The notes under the pieces: model-generated
What the model was told of the DNA's origin: nothing
What the model saw: only the letters and a program-made list of their open reading frames with translations
Databases searched by the model: none
Part shown: positions 1-5,991 of the stretch, piece by piece
Layout of the letters: each line of letters begins with the position of its first letter
Numbering within the stretch: position 1 is the first letter of the stretch
Origin: Acidiluteibacter sp965660325
Lineage (GTDB): Bacteria; Bacteroidota; Bacteroidia; Flavobacteriales_E; Vicingaceae
NCBI GenBank assembly: GCA_965660325.1
Contig: CBFHZL010000137.1
Span: forward strand, 1 to 6,272
Direction: 5' to 3'
DNA: 6,272 bases
Position numbers and translations under genes: made by a program

Positions 1-511
1 TAATCAAAATGGAAATGAATTAAAAGAAAACTGGAGTTTAGGTAGAAAACTTAAACCGATGGAAGCACAAGCTTTTTTTGATTTAAAATACTATTTGAAA
101 GAAGATTTATTAGTAAAAGTAGATAGAGCTTCAATGAATTACTCACTAGAAGTAAGGGTTCCACTTTTAGATCATGAATTAGTGGAATATACATTGAATA
201 TAGATGAAGGGCTTAAGTATAGAGATGGAGAAAGTAAATACATTTTAAAAGAGGTACTTTATGATTACTTACCAAAAGAATTATTCAATAGGCCTAAGAA
301 AGGCTTCTCTATACCGTTAGCTAAATGGTTAAAAACAGACTTGAGTTACTTGATTGATGATTATTTAAATAGAGAGGTGATCAATAGCTCCAAAGTTGTT
401 AAATGGGAGGTGGTAGATAAATTAATAACTCGATTTAAGAATGGAGAAGACCATTTATACAACAGGTTATGGATTTTAATTCAGATACATCATTTCTTAG
501 TAGTAAACTAA
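1..511 (+). CDS. AsnB-family asparagine synthase (glutamine-hydrolysing), C-terminal fragment
   Basis: The frame is open from base 2 to the TAA at 509-511, giving 169 residues; the N-terminal glutaminase domain and most of the synthetase domain lie outside the window, so the methionine at 59 is internal. The visible part is the end of the ATP-dependent synthetase domain. It has the family signature VDRASM...SLEVRVPLLD (codons at about 119-172) and, further on, KKGFSIPLAKWL (about 296-331). Family members activate a carboxylate with ATP and amidate it with ammonia from glutamine. Besides making asparagine, many Bacteroidota copies sit in capsule or O-antigen loci, where they are thought to amidate sugar acids. 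The neighbouring CMAH-like gene and low GC favour that second role, but the substrate cannot be read from this fragment. Its stop overlaps the convergent neighbour's stop by 4 bases, and no terminator follows. Confidence 0.9.
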   Translation, partial: NQNGNELKENWSLGRKLKPMEAQAFFDLKYYLKEDLLVKVDRASMNYSLEVRVPLLDHELVEYTLNIDEGLKYRDGESKYILKEVLYDYLPKELFNRPKKGFSIPLAKWLKTDLSYLIDDYLNREVINSSKVVKWEVVDKLITRFKNGEDHLYNRLWILIQIHHFLVVN

Positions 512-1788
512 TTACTGATAGTTCTCTTGACTTTTCCCACTATTCGTTCTAATAGCGTTGGGAATTTATAAATTTCTCCACGATTTAAACCTGCCGCTAT
601 TCTTCCAAACTGATTAAACCTAGCTTCATTCCCTCCTTTTGGGTAGTTCATTCTTGCATTAACCGTTAATGTGTCAATTCCCCATAAATGTTTCAATGAG
701 TAATTTAAAGCATCTGAAGTCAAAGATACATCACATTGATCTTTATCTAATTTTACTTCAAATAACTTACTTTTAATAGAAAGATTAACTGCTATTTTAT
801 GATCGGTAAGGTATAAGTTAGTGCTAAGTTTATTTAGCACTCTTCTGTTAGGATATTCATTTAGAAGTTGGTCGACAAACAACGAGGAAGTTTTTTCCAA
901 CTCACCAATCGCAATTTTTTCTGTTTTGATGTATGTATTATTTGGGACCTTATTAAAATCTGAGATATATCGCTCTATTGAGCTTTCCGAATTCCAATTT
1001 TCATTAAGATTCCACCTATCTCCGGGATAGAGTATTGCAGTTTTTGCGGACGTATTATTTTCGAGGTAAGACATCACATGCTTTATATCATTAAAGCCAT
1101 CATTCATGTAAGAGTTTTCTTCATGACAAAAATATACGTAACTAGCAAATGGAACGATTATCCTTGGCTTTAGGTACTTATCCTGGTTTACAATTCTACT
1201 TAATTTTTCTTTTGATGATTTTTTTCTGAGTTCAGTATCTCCAATATTTCCAATTTTATGAGCGTACCCAAATTGAGTAAAAAGTACATCGACCTCACCG
1301 GTTAATTTAGAAAGCTCCTTAGCGCGTTGATCAGAATCGACCATGCAGTCATTTAAATTCAATAGCTTAAGACCATTCGTTTGAAATAGAGCATAGGAAT
1401 CACCATCAACGTAAGGGTTACACATTATTTTAAAGTCATCCTCTATTGTATAAAATTTATTTTCTTTTAATTCAATAATTTCTTTAAAGCCAATCTTTTT
1501 GCAAAATTCAGCAACTTTTCGGTCTGTTGTTTCTTGAAAAAGAACTGATATGTTTTTTCGAAATTCTGCCGGTATTTTAACCAAATTTGGAGGTGAGAAA
1601 TGATCCGGATGTTCATGAGAAAACCAAATGTGCGTTATTTTATCGAAAGCGGAATATTCAAGCTTAGTGTCACTAACGTGCATCCAACCTTTATCGAAAG
1701 CAGGACCATCTAGCCATGGGTCACATATAAGTTTCGTGTTTTTGTACTTTATGATGAAAGATGCATGATTTACAAACTCTATATTCAT
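508..1788 (-). CDS. MBL-fold metallo-hydrolase, CMAH-like without Rieske domain
   Basis: This is a complete 426-residue protein with no signal peptide, so probably cytoplasmic. The metallo-beta-lactamase motif HxHxDH is intact (H58, H60, D62, H63, in SHEHPDHF). Other likely core positions are H8, the CDPWLDGPAF stretch (22-31), D147 in LNLNDC, and PFASY followed by H222. The CDPW-L-GPAF-GW and PFA-Y patterns recall the MBL domain of CMP-N-acetylneuraminate hydroxylase; no Rieske [2Fe-2S] motif (CxH...CxxH) is present, so hydroxylase activity should not be assumed. Residues about 305-400 form a further region whose alternating beta pattern faintly resembles SCP2-type domains (weak inference). 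UlaG-type lactonases are a more distant alternative. The ATG at 1786-1788 follows an A/T-rich leader without Shine-Dalgarno, as is normal in Bacteroidota. The reaction is unknown; the AsnB neighbour suggests glycan or modified-sugar metabolism. Confidence 0.85.
   Translation of the reverse strand: MNIEFVNHASFIIKYKNTKLICDPWLDGPAFDKGWMHVSDTKLEYSAFDKITHIWFSHEHPDHFSPPNLVKIPAEFRKNISVLFQETTDRKVAEFCKKIGFKEIIELKENKFYTIEDDFKIMCNPYVDGDSYALFQTNGLKLLNLNDCMVDSDQRAKELSKLTGEVDVLFTQFGYAHKIGNIGDTELRKKSSKEKLSRIVNQDKYLKPRIIVPFASYVYFCHEENSYMNDGFNDIKHVMSYLENNTSAKTAILYPGDRWNLNENWNSESSIERYISDFNKVPNNTYIKTEKIAIGELEKTSSLFVDQLLNEYPNRRVLNKLSTNLYLTDHKIAVNLSIKSKLFEVKLDKDQCDVSLTSDALNYSLKHLWGIDTLTVNARMNYPKGGNEARFNQFGRIAAGLNRGEIYKFPTLLERIVGKVKRTISN
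820..841. repeat. Perfect 8-bp inverted repeat inside the MBL gene
   Basis: AGTGCTAA (820-827) and TTAGCACT (834-841) are exact reverse complements with a 6-base spacer. The repeat lies in the coding region for residues around VLNKLST of the - strand gene. No T-run follows on either strand, so it is not a standard terminator. It could fold in read-through RNA from the upstream + strand gene or in the MBL mRNA; it may equally be chance. Confidence 0.4.
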
Positions 1789-1822
1789 ATTTATTTATTT
1801 CAAGTATGTTTAAAATAGCATC

Positions 1823-1830
1823 CAAATTTA
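1823..1830 (-). promoter_or_regulatory. Candidate Bacteroidota -7 box for the MBL gene
   Basis: Read on the - strand, this is TAAATTTG, an exact match to the Bacteroidota -7 consensus TAnnTTTG. It lies 34 bases before the MBL start codon at 1788. No good -33 TTG/TTTG element is seen at the usual distance, and the spacer is so AT-rich that chance matches are likely. Confidence 0.35.
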
Positions 1831-1837
1831 ATATTCT

Positions 1838-1845
1838 TAATTTTG
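1838..1845 (+). promoter_or_regulatory. Candidate Bacteroidota -7 box for the large secreted protein
   Basis: TAATTTTG matches TAnnTTTG on the + strand, 17 bases before the ATG at 1863. Transcription from it would give a leader of only about 10 bases, which is short. No convincing -33 element is seen upstream. A near match, TATGTTTA at 1805-1812, would give a longer leader. The two divergent start codons are only 74 bases apart, so both promoters must overlap in this spacer if each gene has its own. Confidence 0.3.
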
Positions 1846-1862
1846 ATAAATATTAGTTTTCC

Positions 1863-1937
1863 ATGAAAAAACAGTTTTATAAGTATATATATATCATGAT
1901 ATTGATAAGTTCTTGTTATTTGAACGCAATATCTCAA
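1863..1937 (+). other. Signal peptide of the secreted protein, with possible lipobox
   Basis: Residues 1-25 have a basic start (MKKQFYK), a hydrophobic core (IYIMILI) and a small-residue end (NAISQ), with signal peptidase I cleavage plausible near Q25. Residues 15-18, ISSC, also weakly fit a lipobox ending at C18, which would instead make a lipoprotein. The T9SS sorting domain at the other end favours ordinary cleavage, but sequence alone does not settle it. Confidence 0.75.
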
Positions 1938-4900
1938 AGCTCAATAACAGGAGTTAGTCCTTTGAGTAACTCTGTAATATTTTCAAGCAATGCTAAAGTA
2001 GAGTGGAATAATTTTGGTTCTAACTCGAATAGACTTCTGATTTCTAGCGACTCAGCTTTCGCCAATATAATTCACTTTTCTAATATAAATTCTATTCCTT
2101 TTGATGTCGTAAACTTACCGTCTCCAGGTAAATATTTTTGGAAAGTGATTAGTTATGATTTAAATAACAATCCAATTGATACATCAGAAACTTGGCAGTT
2201 TAGTTATGTAGAACTTTCTCAATTACAGGGTTTGAGCTTATTTTTTATCTCTGATTCTGGTATGACAGTTGATTCGTCCGATAGAATCTCATTTTGGAGA
2301 AATCTTGCAGATACCGCGAATAGTGCTTACCAAATTAATTCACTTACATCACCATTATTTGTGGATTCAATTAAAATGTTAAATAACTTACCTGTTGTTC
2401 GTTTAGATGGTATAGATGACTTATTATTGTTGGACTCCTCAATTACAATTTCAGAAATGTTTTCAATTTTTAATTGGGGAAGCCAAACGTCTGCATTTGG
2501 TAAAAGTTCTGCTGGTCTCTTTACAGGGCAGCAGTTAACAGCTTCTTATTTAATTGGAACAGCAGGAAGTGCTTCTTCTGATTTAAGTTCTCAATTCTTT
2601 TCTTTTGATGTGAATCATAGGTCAGGGCCTGGCTTTTCCCCCCTTAATGACTATAAACTTGTTCATGGAAGTAGAGCAATACCTTTCAGTATAAATAATA
2701 TGCAAATAGGACGGAATAGAATAATTCCAACCTACTGGAAAGGCGACGTGGCTGCCTTATTAAGTTTCTCCCAACCCCTAAACGATTCCCTGCGCAACAT
2801 CGTCAACAAATACCTCTGCCAAAAATATTCCAACACCCTTTCTTTAGGTCCTGATATACAAATTTCATCAGGGTTCTGTGATACACTTGTGCAAGTGGAT
2901 ACTAACTTTACTTCTTACCGTTGGAGCAATGGCGACTCTACTAGTGCTTCAATGCTTACACCCGGGGAAACGTATCAACTTACTGTAACTAATAGCTTTG
3001 GGTGTAGCTACACGGATGAAATTTATGTAGCAACACCCTTAAAACCTCAGGCAGATGCTCTTTTATGCCTAAATGATACATTAGTTTGGGATACGGAACT
3101 ATCTAAAGGTGATTATACTTTTTTATGGAGCGATAACAGTACTGATTCATTGATTAGAATTGCTCAGCCAGGAGATTATTCGGTGAGAGTTACTGATGCC
3201 AATAATTGCTTTTTAGAGTCAGATACCATTACAGTCGCGTTTGATTCTACATTGGCGAATGTTTCCCTTGGTCCTGATACGTCCCTGTGTCTAGGATACG
3301 ATATTGGTCTTACCAATATTCCTTCTGGATCCATCAGTTATTTATGGAATACCAATCAATCTACACCTCGAATCGTACCTCAGGCAGATGGTGTTTATTG
3401 GGTAGATATCGCTGCTAATGAATGTACCGTAAGAGATAGTATTTCTGTAATAATAGCCGGAGATGCTCCTACCGCTGACTTTATAGCTCCCAATGTTTGC
3501 TTCGGAGATACTGCCTTTTTTACCGATAACTCTCAAAATCCGACCTTAGGTATAATTGATACATGGAGGTGGAATTTCGGAAATGGTCAAACGGACACGA
3601 CTCAAAATACAAGTATCTTATACAATTCGGCTCAATTGTACAATGTTTCCTTGTACGTGGAAACGGATGCCAATTGCTTTGACTCGATCACCAAAACCTT
3701 TTTGGTTAACCCAAAGCCAGTAGCAGGGTTTTCAAATTCTCTTGCTTGCGTAGGAGATACCGTTTTCTTTACGGACACTTCTAGGGTGAGTTCGGGGGGA
3801 ATTTCTAGCCACTTATGGAAGTTTAACGATCCTTCTCAATTGATCGATACTAGCATCAGTAAGAATCCTTCTTTTACATTTAATACGGCGAAGAATTATC
3901 CCATTCGGTTAATCGTTACTTCTGGTCTAGGATGTAAAGACACGACTTTTAAGAATTTACGCATCAATGGAATACCAGTTCCTGATTATAGCGTTTCTGG
4001 AAACTGCTTAACTGATTCAACCTATTTTATTGATCAGACTGTGCTACCACCTGGTGATCAAATTGCTTCTATCGACTGGAAGTTTGGTAACAACTCAAAT
4101 GCTAGTATTCCAAATCCTACGATTTATTACAGTATCGCGAAATTCTATTTGGTTCAATTGGATGTTACCACTGATAAAGGCTGCAGTGCGACAATTAAAA
4201 GACAGTTTGAAATGAATGACAAACCTGTTTCTGGTTTTTCTACGACCAACTTTTGTTTGAATAATGACGGACAAGTGACGGATTTATCTTCAGTGAGAAG
4301 AACAACTATTAATCAATGGGATTATCAGTTGATTCAAGGGGCATACGAAGACTCTTCGAACTTGCAAAACCCTAGTTTTACGCTAAATCAAATGGGTGAT
4401 TTCAACCTAACACAAATAGTGACATCTGCAAAAGGATGTAAAGACACCAGTAATCAAAATATTCCGGTGCGGAGTAACCCGGACGCCTTTTTCAACCTCG
4501 AAACCTATTTAGGTGCTACGCCTTTTAGCATTAAGTTCGATTCAATTGCGCCGGCAGATGATTACAGATGGTCATTTGGAAACGGTGATTCTGCTTTTGT
4601 TTTTAGGCCTGCTTACAGCTACACGGATACCGGTAATTTTAAAATTAATTTACTACTCAATAACCAATTTGGCTGTATCGACTCCATGAGCAGGCAAGTA
4701 AAGGTGAATTCACCAAATCTAGATTTGGTTTTAGATACAGTGGTCGTAGATCAAGAAAATAATTTAGTTCGAATAGGAGTAGTGCTGATTAATTCAGGGA
4801 ATAATGAAATCAATAGCGTGCGGATGCTGGCCAATCTCAACTCGAATTATCAGTTAGAAGAAACATGGACTGGACAGCTATTTCCAAATGATTTTATTTA

Positions 4901-5291
4901 CACTGAATTTACCTCTTCCATTGTGTTGACAGAAAATCAACGAAGCGATTTTGCTTGTGTTCAAATTCTCTCTGTAAATGGAGATGCTGATTTAGCTTTA
5001 CTAAAAGATGAGATATGCGTGAAAGGAACAGCCAATCGATTATTCCTAAAAGCATTTCCTAATCCAACTGTTGGCGACTTATCCGTAGAAATGGTTGTGC
5101 CTGCAGAAGGAGATTTGTCTGCTCGAGTGTACGATGTAATGGGTAAGGAGCAAGCATTTTTATTTAGTGGAACACGGGAGAAAGGATTTTACCGCTTTAC
5201 CGTACCGAGTACTGCATTTATGAATGGAATGTATTACCTAATTGTTGACTTTAAAGGCGAGAAATACAAAGTGCCGTTTATAAAGCAATAA
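1863..5291 (+). CDS. Large secreted multidomain PKD-repeat protein with T9SS sorting domain
   Basis: A 1142-residue modular protein, exported across the inner membrane by its N-terminal signal and across the outer membrane by the type IX system, then anchored or released. Visible order: signal peptide (1-25); Fn3/Ig-like domain (28-117, ending in YFWKV and WQFSY); LamG/concanavalin-like domain (118-325, with the typical ending GDVAALLSFSQPL followed by a helix); three Ig-like modules (327-532); five PKD-like repeats (536-949); a beta-rich module (951-1055, with C1032 and C1052); sorting domain (1060-1142). There is no protease or glycosidase catalytic motif, so an adhesin or surface/matrix role is inferred, possibly glycan binding through the LamG-like part. 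The first ATG gives a good signal peptide; the leader has no Shine-Dalgarno. The first 880 bases are AT-richer than the rest. It stands alone: divergent from the MBL gene and 99 bases before rdgB. Confidence 0.9.
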   Translation: MKKQFYKYIYIMILISSCYLNAISQSSITGVSPLSNSVIFSSNAKVEWNNFGSNSNRLLISSDSAFANIIHFSNINSIPFDVVNLPSPGKYFWKVISYDLNNNPIDTSETWQFSYVELSQLQGLSLFFISDSGMTVDSSDRISFWRNLADTANSAYQINSLTSPLFVDSIKMLNNLPVVRLDGIDDLLLLDSSITISEMFSIFNWGSQTSAFGKSSAGLFTGQQLTASYLIGTAGSASSDLSSQFFSFDVNHRSGPGFSPLNDYKLVHGSRAIPFSINNMQIGRNRIIPTYWKGDVAALLSFSQPLNDSLRNIVNKYLCQKYSNTLSLGPDIQISSGFCDTLVQVDTNFTSYRWSNGDSTSASMLTPGETYQLTVTNSFGCSYTDEIYVATPLKPQADALLCLNDTLVWDTELSKGDYTFLWSDNSTDSLIRIAQPGDYSVRVTDANNCFLESDTITVAFDSTLANVSLGPDTSLCLGYDIGLTNIPSGSISYLWNTNQSTPRIVPQADGVYWVDIAANECTVRDSISVIIAGDAPTADFIAPNVCFGDTAFFTDNSQNPTLGIIDTWRWNFGNGQTDTTQNTSILYNSAQLYNVSLYVETDANCFDSITKTFLVNPKPVAGFSNSLACVGDTVFFTDTSRVSSGGISSHLWKFNDPSQLIDTSISKNPSFTFNTAKNYPIRLIVTSGLGCKDTTFKNLRINGIPVPDYSVSGNCLTDSTYFIDQTVLPPGDQIASIDWKFGNNSNASIPNPTIYYSIAKFYLVQLDVTTDKGCSATIKRQFEMNDKPVSGFSTTNFCLNNDGQVTDLSSVRRTTINQWDYQLIQGAYEDSSNLQNPSFTLNQMGDFNLTQIVTSAKGCKDTSNQNIPVRSNPDAFFNLETYLGATPFSIKFDSIAPADDYRWSFGNGDSAFVFRPAYSYTDTGNFKINLLLNNQFGCIDSMSRQVKVNSPNLDLVLDTVVVDQENNLVRIGVVLINSGNNEINSVRMLANLNSNYQLEETWTGQLFPNDFIYTEFTSSIVLTENQRSDFACVQILSVNGDADLALLKDEICVKGTANRLFLKAFPNPTVGDLSVEMVVPAEGDLSARVYDVMGKEQAFLFSGTREKGFYRFTVPSTAFMNGMYYLIVDFKGEKYKVPFIKQ
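2841..3458 (+). repeat. Three tandem Ig-like modules in the secreted protein
   Basis: Residues 327-391, 396-460 and 467-532 repeat the same plan at about 70-residue spacing: an opening strand, an aromatic-x-W core (YRW at 352, FLW at 420, YLW at 493), then a G-x-Y strand (GETYQLTV, GDYSVRV, GVYWVDI) and a cysteine shortly after. The first and third begin with SLGPD, a motif common in secreted, gliding-associated proteins of Bacteroidota. The copies have diverged in DNA, so this is a repeat at protein level only. Confidence 0.75.
3468..4709 (+). repeat. Array of five PKD-like repeats in the secreted protein
   Basis: Repeats start near residues 536, 619, 705, 788 and 873, a period of 83-86 residues. 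Each opens with a P-x-x-x-[FY] strand and carries a W/aromatic-FG-type core (WNFGNG, WKFND, WKFGNN, WDYQL, WSFGNG) and a late cysteine. Repeats 1-4 have a cysteine pair: C546/C605, C629/C691, C715/C774 and C798/C859, well placed for disulfides. Repeat 5 keeps only C938 and has the most canonical PKD ending (SYTDTGNFKINL). DNA copies are diverged. PKD-type arrays usually act as rigid extracellular spacers or binding modules. Confidence 0.8.
5040..5288 (+). other. Type A T9SS C-terminal sorting domain
   Basis: The last 83 residues match the TIGR04183-type pattern: FPNP at 1065-1068 followed by a beta strand, VYDVMGKE (1089-1096), NGMYYLIV (1121-1128) and a basic, hydrophobic end (KYKVPFIKQ). 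This domain directs proteins through the type IX secretion system and is normally removed at the surface by the PorU sortase. Confidence 0.93.
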
Positions 5292-5299
5292 GACATTTC

Positions 5300-5346
5300 T
5301 TCAGCACGATAAAACGAAAAGAGCTTTAGCAATCAGAACTGCTGAA
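5300..5346 (+). repeat. Overlapping inverted repeats in the spacer before rdgB
   Basis: TTCAGCA (5300-5306) is the exact reverse complement of TGCTGAA (5340-5346), with a 33-base loop. TTTAGCA (5325-5331) can pair with the same right arm, with one G-U pair and an 8-base loop. The two stems exclude each other. No T-run follows, so this is not an intrinsic terminator. The rest of the 99-base spacer shows no clear promoter match, so rdgB may be transcribed by read-through or from an unrecognised site. Confidence 0.35.
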
Positions 5347-5390
5347 ATAACTCTAAATCAACACTACTATACCGAATAAAAAACAGATGG

Positions 5391-5969
5391 ATGAATATTA
5401 TTTTTGCTACGCACAACCCAAATAAAACCAAGGAAATCAAGAACCAACTAGGAGATAACTTCACCGTACAAAGTTTGTCTGATATTGGGTTCACCGAAGA
5501 AATCGAGGAAACGCAAAATACGCTAGAAGGAAACGCACTTTTAAAGGTAAGAGCGATACATCATAAAACGGGTAAGAATTGCTTTGCCGATGATACTGGA
5601 TTAGAAGTAGAGGCGCTGAATGGAGCTCCAGGGGTTTATTCTGCCCGCTATGCCGGTGATCAGTGTAATGCCGAGGACAATATGGATAAATTACTTTCAG
5701 CTTTAAAAGAGGCCAAGAGTAGAACTGCCCGTTTCAGAACGGTTGTAGCATTAATCCTAAACGGCAAAGAATACACTTTTGAGGGAATTTGCGAAGGAGA
5801 AATTCTACCTGAGCGAACGGGTGAGGAAGGATTTGGTTATGATCCAATTTTTAAACCTAAGGGATACGATAGGAGTTTTGCCCAGATGAGTCTCAATGAA
5901 AAAAGTGAAATTAGCCATCGAGGTTTAGCTGTAAAAGAGCTCATTGATTTTTTAAAAGCGCAGTCCTAA
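5391..5969 (+). CDS. rdgB: RdgB/HAM1 non-canonical purine NTP pyrophosphatase
   Basis: A complete 192-residue protein, the usual length for the family. It hydrolyses dITP, ITP and XTP to the monophosphate and pyrophosphate, keeping deaminated purines out of DNA and RNA; it acts in the cytoplasm, as a homodimer with Mg2+ in known members. Visible motifs: THNPNK (7-12) in the nucleotide/phosphate loop; TLEGNALLK (44-52); FADDTGLEV (65-73), where D68 corresponds to the catalytic aspartate; GAPGVYSARYAG (78-89); FGYDPIF (148-154), the base-binding pocket; and SHRGLA (175-180). All key positions are intact. The ATG at 5391 places THNPNK at the normal distance; the ATG at 5387 is out of frame. No Shine-Dalgarno is evident. 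The gene ends in its own terminator, whose stem covers the last codons. Confidence 0.97.
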   Translation: MNIIFATHNPNKTKEIKNQLGDNFTVQSLSDIGFTEEIEETQNTLEGNALLKVRAIHHKTGKNCFADDTGLEVEALNGAPGVYSARYAGDQCNAEDNMDKLLSALKEAKSRTARFRTVVALILNGKEYTFEGICEGEILPERTGEEGFGYDPIFKPKGYDRSFAQMSLNEKSEISHRGLAVKELIDFLKAQS

Positions 5970-5990
5970 ACAAACTGCGCTCTTTTTTTT
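5957..5990 (+). terminator. Intrinsic terminator of rdgB, overlapping its stop codon
   Basis: AGCGCAGT (5957-5964) and ACTGCGCT (5974-5981) form a perfect, GC-rich 8-bp stem with a 9-base loop, followed by C and eight Ts (5983-5990). The rdgB stop TAA (5967-5969) is in the loop and the left arm encodes the last residues. On the opposite strand the stem is followed only by a short TTTT, so termination of the convergent receptor gene would be weaker. Confidence 0.9.
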
Positions 5991-5991
5991 C

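Noticed and set aside
540..555. CTATT...AATAG as a terminator between the asnB and MBL genes
   Set aside because: The stem is only 5 bp, AT-rich and without a T-run; it lies inside the MBL coding region.
821..1030. 69-codon open frame on the + strand
   Set aside because: It lies wholly inside the MBL gene on the opposite strand and has no recognisable domain. The MBL protein has clear family motifs, so this is a shadow frame.
1891..1902. 12-base palindrome ATATCATGATAT
   Set aside because: It falls in the signal-peptide codons in very AT-rich sequence, just downstream of the start. An operator is possible but there is no second copy, so chance is the simpler explanation.
2638..2643. Run of six Cs as a possible phase-variable tract
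   Set aside because: Six bases is short for slippage-driven variation, and the frame continues normally through it (F-S-P-L).
3342..3536. 64-codon open frame on the - strand
   Set aside because: It is antisense to the Ig-like/PKD region of the secreted protein, whose frame is clearly real; the small frame shows no family motif.
4030..4215. 61-codon open frame on the + strand
   Set aside because: Out-of-frame reading of the PKD repeat region, with no domain and no separate start signal.
2841..4709. Tandem DNA repeat or recombination hot spot in the Ig/PKD region
   Set aside because: The repeats are clear in protein but their DNA has diverged, with no long identical stretches seen between copies.
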